Positions 47,241 through 60,119 of a stretch of 64,000 nucleotides of DNA are shown piece by piece (within the stretch, counting starts at the first letter, position 1; each line of letters starts with the position of its first letter). Origin of the DNA: Artemia franciscana (lineage: Eukaryota; Arthropoda; Branchiopoda; Anostraca; Artemiidae); NCBI RefSeq assembly GCF_032884065.1, contig NC_088881.1, positions 10,451,147 through 10,515,146 of the forward strand, written 5' to 3'. The position numbers and the translations under genes are program-made. Under the pieces are notes generated by a model, which worked only from the letters and a program-made list of their open reading frames with translations, was not told the DNA's origin and did no database searches.

Positions 47241-49724
47241 AAGATCTTCAAAAAAAAAATATCATGATGTCAATAATAACATGTAGAATGATTCGTCTCA
47301 AGCACCCACTCCATCTTTTTGAGGAGGGGTTGCCTAAGGCAAGCTCACGTTCATTTCAGTTTTAACACAGCTCTTTAATTGTAATTGAAAACATGAAAAA
47401 AAATCTTTTATATAAGACAAAAGACATTTAATTTTCAAATTATCTCCTCACAACGGCTTTTAGTTGCAGTAAAGGGTTCGAATCCACAACAGATATATAT
47501 ATAATATTAGGTCCGTGGAGGTAATAACTTTAATTTGGTTATTTCACCCATTATTATTGTTGTGGGTGAACTCACCAAAATGAGCCGAAGTTGAGGACCC
47601 AAGGGCCCATTTCTTTAACGTTCCCTCCAAATAACATCCGTTTTGAAGACTAGGGGCCAATTTCTCAATCCTTTATACACCCTGCCAGATTTTTGACCTT
47701 ACCCTCGGCAACTGTGTCCCCCAGTTTAGCATCCAATACTCCATTATTTGCGTACCACCCATAATAATAACAATTCATGATCTTGTATATCCATCGTTTC
47801 GAGATGGTAAAAAAAAATATTGGGCAAGCTAGTTAAAGCAGCCCATTACATCGGAAAATTCCTTTTTAAGCAGCGAATAAAACAAGTTATTTTTCAAATT
47901 AAAATAAAGCGAAATTGAAACTATATCGAATATAAGTTATCCTATACATGATGGGAGTCATCGCTCCCCTTACACCCCTACTATTTATGCTTTGACTAGC
48001 ACGTTTCTGAAAACACTATAGAATGCAACAGATACAGCCAATTAGTAATATTACAATTGTCATGTTTACTGATTTTTTAAGTATACAGAAGGCTGCCAAC
48101 CCCCTCAAAGCCCTAATTGTTACGAGTTAAGTAAAACTTTTATCAACTTTCAATTAAAAACTAGTTTTACGTTCAAAAAACCTTATTCTGCAACAGTAGG
48201 AGAGCTATCACCCTCTTTACATCAATATAGAACGCTTGGTTCAGATATGTTCCTCCAAACAAAGAGGAATCGGAGGGGGGGCAGGTCAAATCCCCATCTC
48301 TGACGTTGAATTGAACGGTGTTTGAAGCAAATTTTCATATTTTAGCATAGAAAATGTACTTTGAGGAGTGCCCAGTGACAGTTCTAGGGGGGGATAGAGC
48401 ACTTGCCCCGGGTGCAAAATTTTAGAAGGACAAAATTCCAAACAAATAATTTAACGGTTATAATCATTTTGTAATTTTGTTATTTTTACTAAAATAAAGT
48501 AGATGTGGTAGTACGCAGTAAGTATAAGCAAACTGATTCCGACATTTTCTTTCATCACAATTTTTGAAAAATAAATAACTATACGAAATTTAATTGATTT
48601 TTACGTTTTTGTAGCATTTTGTTAGTAAATGACATTTTTGTCAAAATTTGCCCTGGAGGCACTAACCAAGATCTTGCAATGGGCGCAAGAAGCCAGAACC
48701 GCAACTGGATGACCCCCCCCCCCTCCCACACACACACACAGAGACACAAATCCACAGGGCTTCCTTTTAATAGCTGATGCGGGAACTACGGGACATTGTA
48801 TAAACCGTTGGTGCTACCCTATACACGGCCTATAATAGCGGTTCATCTTAAGGACCGTTCAGGCTAAGATATAAAATAAAGTTTAAATTGCATGTGTGTA
48901 ATCTTTATTATCCGTACTGACGTTTTTATTTTCGTTCTTAAACGGAACACGTTACGTAAAAGTTAGCTGCCTTTTGGCTCAGAATAGTCCGCGTACAGTT
49001 ATAGACTCATTTCTACTAATTTTCATAATTTTTTCATGTCTTATTCACTGCCATGAATGGTCCTTTAGATGGACTGCTTAAATATTTAGGTCGAATTGCG
49101 TCACCCCACGGCAGTAAGTCCTGAAGCTAGGAGACTACAAGCAACTTTTCGAGTAAGTCCAAGAATTATTTTCGATAGTATTTTTTCTTGTAAATTATCG
49201 CCCATATGAGCCAACTTCTGAATGATAATTTTCTTATGCATTCCCATTTGAAGGCAAAAATTAAATCTGACCAAAGTGTATACTTCTGAATGTAAATTAA
49301 AACTGACAAAAGTGTATTTACATTTAACTTTGAAAAGCTGATCCTTTTTATGTATAAGTTTTTAACATTTTTATTTCTGAGATCTGGTTTTTATTGACAT
49401 AATCTGTCTTTAGCTAGGCAATAATCTATAATAAAATATATTGGTACAGTAAACCAAGCGGACCATTACGAAATTGAATCTGAAGAAAAAAAGTATGCGG
49501 GAGACATTATTCTGAAGTCAGTTCTTTTGCGACGAAATAGTTTTATACTGTAATACTTAACTTCTTTCACCAATCCCCCCCACTATTAATTTACGAACAC
49601 ATACCTGAAAGGGAGATACCCTTTCATGTAGCATACTGTTGAAGGACTTGGAATTTTCTTTGACAACGGCGTAAAAAAGCGGAAATCCATATACTGACGT
49701 AGATAACTTCGAAGACCACACTGC
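47241..49724. other. Mostly unrecognised; one MITE candidate
   Basis: 47275-47375 matches 59570-59690 (GAATGATTCGTCTCAAGCACCCACTCC). 48372-48708 starts CCAGTGACAGTTCTAG and ends CCAGAACCGCAACTGG, imperfect terminal inverted repeats about 337 bp apart that suggest a decayed hAT-type MITE. The remainder shows no structure. Confidence 0.35.
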
Positions 49725-49925
49725 TTTTCCATGACGAAAGTAAAACAGTTAAAAATAGGGATGAAACCTTTTTATTGACAGTGAATAGATATAAAATTAT
49801 TTAACTGGATATTTTGAACACATATACAGTGTTCGAAATATCCAGTTAAATAATTTTATATCTATTCACTGTCAATTAAAAGGTTTCGTCCCTATTTTGA
49901 ACGGTATTACTTTCTTCTTGATGTT
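49725..49925. repeat. ~200 bp palindrome
   Basis: GAAAGTAAAACAGTTAAAAATAGGGATGAAACC... on the left pairs with GGTTTCGTCCCTATTTTGAACGGTATTACTTTC on the right. The inner 70 bp arms (49751-49821 and 49829-49898) are almost perfect around CACATATACAGTG. It is unlike the other foldback families here. Confidence 0.8.
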
Positions 49926-50434
49926 TTTTTCCCTTTTAGTTTCGTTTTCGTTTTCTTTATGTTTTCAATCGCTGCAGCATGCTCCTTTTCAATTCCAATC
50001 CATTCAAATCTTTACTTTTTACCCCTTCTCTTTCATAAGATTCAGATTTCCTTTAAATCCCTCTCATAACTATGACAGTAACCTACCCCATTCCTTTTCC
50101 CATCCATGCAAATCAAATTTTCTGAATTTTTTTTTTTTTTTACTTTTTGTAAAACCGCACAAAGGTATAAACAGCTCCGACTTTGAGAGGATGGTATCAC
50201 AAGATCTGTGTGAGAGGGGGAGGGGATTGTCAAATGTTTTAAAAGTTAAGTTTCTTATAGAAATCTTTAGAAGAGACGTTTAGAATAGACGTGTAAAAAC
50301 TGGTTTGAACCAGTGATCAGCTGGGTGATCAGTGATCAGCTAGAACTGCTGATCAGCTAGTGTTTCTTTTCGTTTTTTTTTATGAAAATGGTTCAGTAAG
50401 AAATATTTCTTAACTAACCAATCATTTTTACAAT
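49926..50434. other. Unrecognised, with short TGATCAGC repeats
   Basis: 50305-50365 has four or five TGATCAGC motifs. The 128-codon frame over 49897-50283 is T-rich and low complexity. Confidence 0.4.
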
Positions 50435-50445
50435 TTTTACTGCAC

Positions 50446-50795
50446 GTTATAGCTAGTTATATGCACGTTATATGCACGAAGACAATTTTTACTGCACGTT
50501 ATAGCCAATACTGTAAAATTTTTACTGCACGTTATAGCTAGTTATATGCACGTTATACAGCAGGTTATATGCACGAAGACAATTTTTATTGCACGTTATA
50601 GCCAATACTGCACAATTTTTACTGCACGTTATAGCTAGATATATGCACGTTATACTGCACGTTATATGCACAAAGACAATTTTTACTGCACGTTATAGCC
50701 AATACTGCACAATTTTTACTGCACATTATAGCTAGTTATATGCACGTTATATGCACGAAGACAATTTTTACTGCACGTTATAGCTAGTCATGAAA
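50446..50795. repeat. Minisatellite, TTTTTACTGCACGTTATAGC type
   Basis: Alternating sub-units ACTGCACGTTATAGCTAGTTATATGCACGTTATATGCACGAAGACAATTTTT and ACTGCACGTTATAGCCAATACTGCACAATTTTT form a higher-order unit of about 85-100 bp, present nearly four times. Confidence 0.85.
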
Positions 50796-51490
50796 ACTTT
50801 GCTGTTTAAGCCATATTATTTAAAAAAATATCATTTACAAAAATAACAAAACAGAAAATGTGTAATTTGAATTGCATTGAAGTCTTGTTAACCGCTTGTC
50901 TGTCCACTCTACTGAGGGAGGACCTGATTTTCGTTCAGCCGACTCAAAGTAAAAACAAGCTAAGTCGTGATTTAATGTAAAAATGAGGTATTTAAAATCC
51001 ATGGTCAGACACCTCGTTCTTTCACAACTAACTGAAAACCGGTTCTATCCAGCTTCTATATAAATAGGCGCTATAATAGATAAGTAACCAAGCTTTCTAT
51101 ACACCTCCCCCGACGTCTGGCACTACACCTATCATAAATGTGTAGGAACATCGTCTACAGCAGGGAACCCATTCCCGCCTCCTCGGCCTTTGAGCCTCTC
51201 TTTGATCTTGATGAACAGAAGCAGTATGCTGTGTTTATCCAGTTCAACTATTTCTATCCTACTTCACGGTCTCAGTTTCTTTGGACCTTCTCTTTCCACC
51301 TGCTTTAACTCACTTCCTCTTATTAGAAACTTGAAATGCCAAATATGACTTAACCAAGCGTATACTAGAAACACTGGTGTCGTTTCTTACAAAAGAGAGA
51401 AAAAAAAACACAAGCTAGGTTAAATAACAGCACCCTGGTCAGGATCATCAAAAAATATTGTTCCAGAAACTGTTGTAACAGAAACTTAAC
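50796..51490. other. AT-rich sequence, nothing recognised
   Basis: No repeat or coding signal noted. Confidence 0.4.
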
Positions 51491-51499
51491 AGGTTTTAG

Positions 51500-54340
51500 A
51501 TAAGGTTTATATGGAAAGCGTGGTCGTAAAAATTCCAGAGGGGGCAGAATTGATTGCAAATCAGATGTTCTAGTGCCCTTTTTATGAGTCAAAGCGATCA
51601 GGGGATAGTCCCCCCCTAACGTCGTATTTTCCATAAATGCTTCCAATATGAATTTTGAGATAGCCATTTCTTCAAAAATATTCCAAAGATGATATAATAA
51701 GGCTTTAGGGGTTGACAGACTCCCCAAGAGTCTGAGATTAAGGGTTGTAAGTTATGCCCTAGGGGTAAATATGCTAAGGATTTTATGGAAGGGCTGGTCG
51801 CGTGGACTTTAAAGGAGACTCATTGAATTGAAAATGTATAGTTCTAGTTCTTTTTTAATATTCAAACATGATGGAGAGCAACTAACTCCCCCTCCCTGGC
51901 ATCCTCTTTTCCCGAAACGCATTTAATTGTAATTGTTAGATAGCCAATTTGTTACCAATAGTCCAAAGATCATACAACAATATCTTTAGGGTCGACGCAA
52001 TCCCCCACGGCCAATGGGCAAGGATTGTAAGTTATGCCAAGGGGCATTTAAGGTTTTTTTGGAGCGGGTGGTCGTATGAACTTTGAATCAATTTGATTGA
52101 ACTTTCGGGAGTGCCCTTTTCAAGTGTCAAAATGAATGGAGGGAAATCAGCCCCAGCCCCCAAGCCTATCATTTCCCAAACATGTTCGATCGAAATTTTA
52201 AGAGATCTATAAGTTAGCCAATTCGTCCGCCGTTTACACATATGTTATTGAGAAAGGTATGCATTTTGAACTTTACTTTCCAAGAAGACGAAGAGCATTC
52301 AGATGAACCTTTCTTCCACACTACTCCATTTACAATATTGAGAGGAAACTTTAGGTAAATCAAAAGACACTATGCGCACGCACTCTGAAAGTTGTAACTT
52401 TCAGAGAATGCTTAAAGAGGAAGATTTTTCGTCAAAACGCAATATGTGGACGCTACTGCTAATACTACTGTTACTGCTACATTTAGTACTACTACTACTA
52501 CTACTGCAACTACTACTGCTTCTATTGTAGCTACTTTTAAGGTTAAGAGCATTGAGATGAAAATTTCAAGTATATGAAGATACAGGTTATCAAAAATTGG
52601 CTCATTGTATTAAGTTGAAACTTCCAGGACTTGATGAGAGGGATACTCTACTAACCAAAAGGCAATATGTTAATGCTACTGCCAATAGTAGTACTACCAC
52701 TTTTCAATATTGTTACTAGCAATATCAGTACTACTACTATGACTACTATTACAACTAAACCTAAGGCTATGAAGGTGAAATTTTAAAGGAATTTTCAGGG
52801 GGGAAGTAGAACTGAATTACAACACGCTGTTGTGTGCAGGTTTTCAAAAGGGTGTAGCAGCAATATCTTAGGGACAGTTTGGAGTGTGAAGTTGAAACTT
52901 ACAGGGATTGTTGTGAGGGATGTTGAACTGATCGAAAGAAAATATTTGGATACTAATGCTACTGCTTCTACTCATACTACCACAGCTGCTACTATTATTA
53001 CTACTTCTATTACTACTACTGCTACTAAAGCTTAGGCGACTACAATTGATTCTACAGCTGCTACTACTGCTATTAAAACTAAGCATATTAAGGCGAAAAA
53101 TTTGGTATATATATATACTACTGCTACTAAAGCCTAGGTTCTACAATTAATTCTTCTAGTCTAATTAAAACTAAGGATATTAAGGCAAAAAATTGGGGAT
53201 AAACAGAAACTGTAATTTAATAATTCGAAACATACTATGCCCACACAGGTCGTCAAGCAGACGCGTCAGAAATGCTTCAGGATTGTTTGACGATATTAAG
53301 CTGAAACTTTCAGCGTGTGTTGTTGGGGATGTTGAAGAAACCAAAAGTGCTATACGCATACTGCTACTAATGCTGCTACAACTATTGCGACTGCACAAGC
53401 CAAGTGCATTAAGGTGAAGCTTTAAAGGAATATTTAAACGGATGTAGAAATAAATCAAAACAAACTATGAGCATGTGGACGTTCAAACAGGTGACAAAGC
53501 AATATCTGAAGAACAACTTATATTATTAAAGACATACAGGGTTTTGTTATGGGGTATTTTGAACTAGCCAAAAGGCACTATATGTATACTTTTAATACTA
53601 TCACTTTAAGTTACTGTAGCTAATTCCGCAAAGGGTATTAAGGTGGAACTTTTAGAGAACGTTTAGGAGGGGTTTCAATTAGACAAAAAAATTATGCATA
53701 CAAGTTTTCAAAAGAGAATATAAGCAATATCAATGAAGCACCCCTCTATAATTACAAGAAATATCACTGAAACTTGTAAATGAGCTAATTCGACCCAAAA
53801 TTAAAAGTTCTGGTGCCTTTTTTAAGAGTAAAAAGGGATTAAAGGGCAAGCAGCCTTTCTCTCAACCTATTCATTTTCCAAACACATCCAGTCAAAATTT
53901 TAAGACAACCATTTAGTTCAGCATAGTCCAGCAACTATGTCTTTAGGGATATTAGGCATATCAACCCCCACAATTATACAATTGGCTCGTTATGCTTTAA
54001 AACTATATCAAAAGGCATTGAGTTTATGGTTGCCAATAACACACCTCAAAATAAACCGAGAACGAGTGGGGGTATTAAGTTGAAACGTTTGGGGCTATTG
54101 CTATTGCTACTTCTGCTCTTACAATTTAAATAAACGAAAAGAGTGTAAGTGTATCCAGGTTGTCACAGAGCAGAGACAGAATCTTTTGGGAATGATATTA
54201 AGTTTTATTTTTCAGGTCAATTTGAGGAGTTATGAAATAAATAAAAAACAGTTTGTGCCAGGATTAAAAATTGTAGAAGAAGTTTCTCCAACATAAAAAT
54301 AGCAGCCCAAATAATGGATTCTTATGAAAATTAAATAAAA
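51500..54340. repeat. Long dispersed repeat, copy C
   Basis: 51500-52250 is two units of the ~285 bp tandem repeat. 52300-53440 follows 32100-32990 (with ACT/TAC trinucleotide tracts at 52440-52525, 52670-52760 and 52950-53085). 53440-54330 follows 3150-4060. More diverged than copies A and B. Confidence 0.6.
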
Positions 54341-54344
54341 CAAC

Positions 54345-55145
54345 AAGTCTTTTAACTGAAAGTAAGGAACGACATTAAACTTAAAACGAAGAAAAATTAC
54401 TCCGTATATGAAAGGTGCTGCTCCCTCCTCAACGCTCCGCTCTTTACGCTAAAGTTTGACGCTTTCTCTAATTTCCACTTTTTAAAACAGTAAAAAACTT
54501 TAGTGTAAAGAGCAGGGAGTTGAGGCCCCTTTCATATACGAAGTAATTTCTGTTTATTTTTAGTTTTAATGTAGCTTCTTACTTTCAGTTTTAGAAAATC
54601 TTGTTTTTTTTTTATTTAATTTCTGTATGTTTTTGAATTAATGCATGTTTTGGTTTTGGCTCTCTGCAGATGAATAATTAAAACGAAATTCGCATATTTA
54701 TTTTTTTGGCTAAATGGCTTTCTCATAGTTGTTTTTTGATCGAATGATTTTGAGAGAAAAAAGGAGCGGGGGAGGAGGCCTAGTTGCCCCCTCATTTTTT
54801 TGGTTACTTAAAAAGGCAACTAGAACTTTTAATTTTTTACGAACGTTTTTATTAGTAAAAGAAATACGTAACTTACGAATTAGATTACGCAACGAACTTC
54901 TGTATTCGTTTGTTTTTATTACGTATATGAGGGGGTTTATCCCCTCGTCAGCATCTTGCTCCTTACAATAAAGCTTAAATTTTGTCCCACTTCCTTAAGA
55001 ATGACCGCTGAATCAGAAAGGAAGTAGAATAGATAGTTGAAATCACTGAAAATAATTTAGCGTTAAGAGCGAGGTATTAGGAGGAAGTGAACCCCTCATG
55101 TACGTAATAATTTCTGTTCGTTTTAAGTTTTAATGCTGCTCCTTA
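54345..55145. repeat. Two AAGGAGCGAC-family foldback elements in series
   Basis: 54345-54605 is a hairpin element with about 110 bp arms, less perfect than at 46622. 54660-54960 parallels 46960-47230. 54930-55145 is a second, diverged inverted pair (TACGTATATGAGGGGG...CCCCTCATGTACGTA). Confidence 0.65.
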
Positions 55146-56015
55146 GTTTCCCAATCCAAAACTTCTTCATATTTATTTTTTCATTGTTTTTTAATAATGC
55201 CAGAAAATCCTGCGCTCCCTTCATGGAAATTTTCTTCCCCCTTGACAAATTCCTATATGGAAAAGTTCCCCCACCATATCTCCCTCTTCTCAACAAGTCC
55301 CCCCCAACCAAAAAATTCCCCTGAAAACGTCTGTACACTTCACAATAACCATTACTATATATAAGCACTTACTGGGGACGAGTAGCTCGTCCCCAAAGAC
55401 ATAGTTGTAAGGTTTTAGACTATGATGAATAAGATAGCCATCTCAGAATTTTTATCCAGTGACTGGGAAAATATTTGGCGTGGGAGGGGGCCAAGGTGCC
55501 CTCCAATTTTTTTGGTCACTTAAAAAGGGCACTAGAACTTTTCATTTCCGTTAGAATGAGCCCTCTCACAATATTCTAGGACTACTGGGTCGATACGATC
55601 GCCCCTGGGGAAAATAAAGAAAACAAATAAACACGCATCCGTGATCTGCCTTCTGGCAAAAAAAAAAATTCAAAACCACATTTTTGTAGATAGGAGCCTG
55701 AAACTTCTACAGTAGGGTTCTCTGATACGCTGAATGTGATGGTGTGATTTTATCGTTAAGATTCTATGACTTTTAGGGGGTGTTTCCCCTATTTTCTAAA
55801 ATAAGGCAAATGTTAAGGGGTGTATCACCCTTTTTTGAAAACAAGGCAAATTTTCTCAGGCTTGTAACTTTTGATGGGTAAGACTAAACTGGATGAAACT
55901 TATATATTTAACATGCGATTCTTTTGATGTAGCTATTGGTATCAAAATTTCGTTTTTAGAGTTTTGGTTACTATTGAGCCGGATCGCTCCTTACTACAGT
56001 TCATAACCACAAACT
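55146..56015. repeat. CAAACAGTTCGTGG-family element (reverse orientation)
   Basis: 55440-56012 runs from the GGGACGAGTAGCTCGTCCCC palindrome (about 55374-55393) through CGCATCCGTGATCTG and AGCCGGATCGCTCCTTACTACAGTTC to AACTGTTTG. It is the reverse of the 44255-45060 element. A TCTATGACTTTTAGGGGG block is partly duplicated near 55780-55850. Confidence 0.6.
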
Positions 56016-56920
56016 GTTTGAAAACTTGAGATTAAAAAAAAAATCCATGAAAAAGACTATGTCAATGAAAAACGAACAGAAATTATTAATTAAAGAAAGA
56101 AAATAATTTGCCTTTACTGAAAACAAATAAATTTTTAAAAAAATCCCTTTTTTTTACTGTAATAAATAAAAAATTATCAAAACTTTAAGGAATAAATATA
56201 AGTATATGTCAATTAAATTGACAATCTACGGTTATTTATTTTTTGTTTTGTTTTTATTATGATCTGGTCTTGAGAAGGTATGGGGGGTTATCAGCCCTAT
56301 TCATGTTAATTTCTGCTCGTTTTGAGTTTGAATTCTATCTATTGTAGTTTCTGTTCGTTTTGACCTTCATTTATTTATTAATAGTGGTTTGTGGCAGTTC
56401 TACGCTTGAAAGATTATTTGAATTTATTTCTGCTAATATTTGGCTAAATGAAGCTCTTTACTTTTCTTTGGAAGTTTTTTAAATTAATAATAAAATAAAC
56501 ATTTTACTGTTGTGGCGCTTTCTGTATTCATTGGGTTATATCTGGGACAATTAGGAATGGGGTGGGTTGACAGAAAAATGACAATGACTTTTGGAAATAT
56601 CAGAGAATAAGGAATCTAATGGTACTACTTTCTTACGTTTAGCATGTATGTTTCCTTTAGAAGGAAACACGAAACAAAGTTTCCTTTGTTTCATTTTATA
56701 TTTACCAAATTCTTAATGTACAAAGAGAATTAGTCTCGATTTCTATTATAGTTTCCGACCTAACCTTTAACATCATTTTGTTATTTGTGTTTCATGTTAT
56801 CAACCCAATTATACTAATAAACGATAAGTAAAGACGCTCACGCTCTAAATACACGAGTCAGGGCAACGCTATAGCGCTGTCTATAAAAAAAAAGTCCATG
56901 AGGCTTCAATATTTTATTGT
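56016..56920. other. Partly related to long repeat, otherwise unrecognised
   Basis: 56075-56460 contains reverse-oriented traces of the 4180-4500 repeat (GTTTTGAGTTTGAATTC, TCTACGCTTGAAAGATTATTTGA). The rest shows no structure. Confidence 0.4.
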
Positions 56921-56924
56921 TTAT

Positions 56925-57170
56925 TACGCCCCGCTCCTTGCGGGGCGTTTATTACGCTCCCGCTCCTCGACGCCCCGCTCCTTGCGCTAAAGTTTGATTC
57001 TTTCTCGCAACTCTACTTTTTAAAACAATAAAAAACTTTAGCGCAAGGAGCGGGGCGTCGAGGAGGAAAAACCCCTTTCATATAAGGAGTAATTTATGTT
57101 CGTTTTAAGTTTTAATGTCGCTCCTTACTTTCATTTCAAAAAACTTATTTTTTTTATTTAATGTTTTCAA
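56925..57170. repeat. Hairpin element, AAGGAGCGAC family (left arm shortened)
   Basis: CGACGCCCCGCTCCTTGCGCTAAAG (about 56968-56992) pairs with CTTTAGCGCAAGGAGCGGGGCGTCG (about 57035-57060), then continues to TTAATGTCGCTCCTTACTTTC. The left arm has a duplicated CGCCCCGCTCCTTGCGGGGCG hairpin at 56927-56948 instead of the usual outer arm. Confidence 0.7.
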
Positions 57171-58130
57171 AGAATGGTGATGAACATACGGGATAAAATG
57201 AAAACTATGGATTCAATTTGCTTATAATTACTGCCAACTGCGTCCTTTATTTAAAAAAAAAAATGAAATTCAAAAATTACAAAATGATATTTGAAATTTT
57301 GTGTCATTAAAATTTCTGCAGCCCGGGCAAGTCCCCCCCCCTCTCTGTCCTCCCCCCTAAAACCACCCCTGTGAGGAGAATTGCAAAAATCGGACTGAAA
57401 AAAAACAATATGACACACAAACAAATTATAGAAGAGACTTTAATAGCTTGGGGCAGGGGGGGAGGTATGGACTTGTAGCTAGCGCTTTTTAATATGAGCA
57501 TTAAGACAATTTTGAATAAAAATAAAAGAACATAAAAAAAATAAATGTATATAGACTTCTTAATGGCAATTAATCGTGTCCTAAGGTTAAAATTTGGATC
57601 TCAGAAAAAAGGGGTACTTCCAGTGTAGAGTCCCCAAATTGCCCAATAGAATGTTTTCAAACCCGGAACATATAAGGTTCGCTCTCGCGTTTTTTTGTTT
57701 GTTTTTTTTTTCAAAATTCGACCTAACGCATTTATATAGTGTGCATCTAGTAGATCTACATGATATCTATATTAACCCTGATATGACAGGTTAAAAGAAT
57801 ATTTTGCAATTTTTGAATGGCAGAACAAAAATAAAAGGCAAAATTGTACTCTATTTCCAAAAAAACGTACAAAAATAGGTGAATAATATCTGAAATTTGA
57901 GAAATTACAGACAATGAAAAAAATATCGATGATTCGGAAGGAGAGAAACCTTAATTCCAGCAGTTTATCCTACAAGCCTTAGGAGTCAGAAGGATGTTAT
58001 CGCACGGTGGTTCAGTGGTACGTCCAGGGGGCGCTGGGGGCGCAAACTCCCCCCTGACGTAATGGTGGATTTGTGGTTGAGACTGCTTGCTCTGGTTTGG
58101 GTTAACATGAAAGTAATTTTGTATAAAAAT
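57171..58130. other. Unrecognised; hAT-like tip and tRNA-Gly-like stub
   Basis: The minus strand from 57373 reads CAGGGGTGGTTTTAGGGGGG, a hAT/MITE-like tip. At 58004-58022 GCACGGTGGTTCAGTGGTA resembles the 5' quarter of tRNA-Gly, including its A box. It then runs into CAGGGGGCGC...CCCCCCTG, so it is only a stub. Confidence 0.35.
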
Positions 58131-58350
58131 ATAGACGAGTGATAAAAGTCTGAGTTTGGTTTAATCCAGGTACTAAGTTCGGGCAAAGCTTTTTGGGGGA
58201 GGAGAGCTCTACCCAAGCCTTTAGAGCCAGAGTTTTCTTTATTTATCTTGTTGATTGTTGAACAAAGTTGGTGTTTTTTTTTTGTTCGGTACCAACTTGA
58301 TCATGGGCGTTGGGAACTAACCGCCGACACTGACTGACAGGCGCTATTTT

Positions 58351-58785
58351 CAAACAGTTCGTGGTAACGAACTGTAATAAGGAGCGATCCGGGTCAATAG
58401 TAACCGAAACTCTTACAATAGTAACCGAAACGGAATTTTGATACCAATAGATATATCAAAAATACCAATTCCACATTTTTGGGGATAGGAGCTTGAAAGT
58501 TCAACAGTAAGGTTCTCTGATACACTAAATATGATGGTGTGATTTTCTTTAAGATTCTATGGCTTAGGCTGTGTTTCCCCCTATTTTCCAAAATAAGACA
58601 ACTTTTTTCAGGCTCGTAACTTTTGATGGGTAAGACTAAACTTGATGAAACTTATATATTTAAAAACAGCATTAAAATGTGATTCTTTTAATGTAGCTAT
58701 TGGTATCAAAATTCCGTTTTTTAGAGTTTTTGTTACTATTGAGCCGGGTCACTCCTTACTACAGTTCTTTACCGCGAACTGTTTG
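58351..58785. repeat. Complete CAAACAGTTCGTGG terminal-inverted-repeat element
   Basis: 435 bp. The left end CAAACAGTTCGTGGTAACGAACTG..AAGGAGCGATCCGGGTCAATAGTAACCGAAAC and the right end ..GTTACTATTGAGCCGGGTCACTCC..CGCGAACTGTTTG are inverted copies over about 65 bp. Each tip is itself a small hairpin (CAGTTCGT..ACGAACTG). No coding. Solo or partial copies are at 2250, 27355, 28200, 33490, 40355, 44255, 55990 and 63500. Confidence 0.7.
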
Positions 58786-59119
58786 ATACTAAAATATGAT
58801 GAATATATAATACTTTAGTAATAAAATTATGAAAACTGAAACAGAGAATTATGAAAAGCAGGCCGCCCAGAACGCTTTATGTTAAATATCTAACCTAACC
58901 AATTCTGTATATTAAATATTTAATTAAAATATAACTGTAGAGTAGTTTATCTCACTGAGCCTAAGCTATTTATTTCCGAATTTAGACACAGAAACTGGTT
59001 TTAATCATATCAAGAACTTGAGTGTGGTCACTATAACACGTAAGTACCATATTTTTATCAACCCTTTCTGACAGTGTCAGAACTCAAATGCAATGTGGCG
59101 TGGAACATGACAGTTTTCA

Positions 59120-59312
59120 TAGCCTTTTTATGGCACTTGGTATCTACCTAGTGACATATAGTCTGTCGTTCCGGTTTTGCTTGTTTAGGCACTTCCAGGT
59201 AAGCTATGACGAAGAAATTTAGCAGGCGTATCAGGAACCAGACCATATGAGCTCTTGGCTCTTCCAGCTTCGTCACAAGTGCCATATGAGCTCTTAGCTC
59301 TTGTTTTTACCA
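59120..59312 (-). repeat. Element E4: ends of the ~290 bp-repeat element without its repeats
   Basis: The minus strand starts AAGAGCTAAGAGCTCATATGGCACTTGTGACGAAG and passes within about 60 bp to GGTCTGGTTCCTGATACGCC..GGAAGTGCCTAAAC and the AAGTGCCATAAAAA end. It is the same element as E2 with all internal repeats missing. Confidence 0.65.
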
Positions 59313-60110
59313 GTAATTCCAACCGAGTGGACGTCTGACGGACGATGATAAAGGCCCAACTCGACAGGTAATTTTGACCCCTACCTGCTACTTAGAATCT
59401 GTTGTGACTGCGCCAGAAAATAGGGCCATATGGCCAAAAATACTACGGATCTTAAAGAGCCATCTTAACACCCCTCTCATAATTTACAAATGGGCGTTTA
59501 CCCTAGACCACACTATATAATAAAACAAAGCTCATTTAGTAACAAAAAAAACTTATGCTGATCTTCAAAAAAAAAAAATCATGTTGTCAATAATAACATG
59601 GAGAATGATTCGTCTCAAGCACCCACTCCAGCTTTCTGAGGAGGGGTTGCCTAAGGCAAGCTCACGTTCATTTCAGTTTTAACTGAAATATGTTGGTAAT
59701 TCCGAATCAACTACCGCTGAAGCCTGTTGGACAGTACACATGGAAAAGAACAAAAGCCGTAGTATCAACTCCTTCGTAAGGATAAGAATAAAATCGTTTC
59801 ACCCAAACTCAAGCATAAAATTTTTAGTCACCTTACTTAAATAAAGAGCGACCCTTGTCATTACTAACTGACACCCTAAAAACAGGGAGTTTCATATACA
59901 TATACAATAGATCTTGCTTTTCACGTTTATTTATTTCAAAGATGCAATATTTATTTCGGTACTTGTCGGTTATGGAAACACATTCAAGGAATACGTTTAG
60001 GTTACATCTCAGAAAACCGTTTTCATAGCTAAAAAAACAAGTGAGGGATGATAAAATGCCTGGTAAAATTCTAGTTTAGTGACTTCTTGCTATCTTGGAA
60101 AGGGGTTAGG
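59313..60110. other. Mostly unrecognised
   Basis: 59570-59690 repeats 47275-47375. No coding signal. Confidence 0.4.
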
Positions 60111-60119
60111 TTAGGAATA

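Noticed and set aside
48372..48708. Confident hAT MITE call
   Set aside because: Terminal repeats are imperfect and no 8 bp target duplication was found, so it is mentioned only as a candidate.
49897..50283. 128-codon frame with a hydrophobic N-terminus
   Set aside because: Phe/Ser-rich translation of T-rich DNA, partly inside a palindrome; the signal-like start is composition only.
50446..50795. CRISPR-like regular repeats
   Set aside because: Sub-units are contiguous with no unique spacers, in a eukaryotic context; it is a minisatellite.
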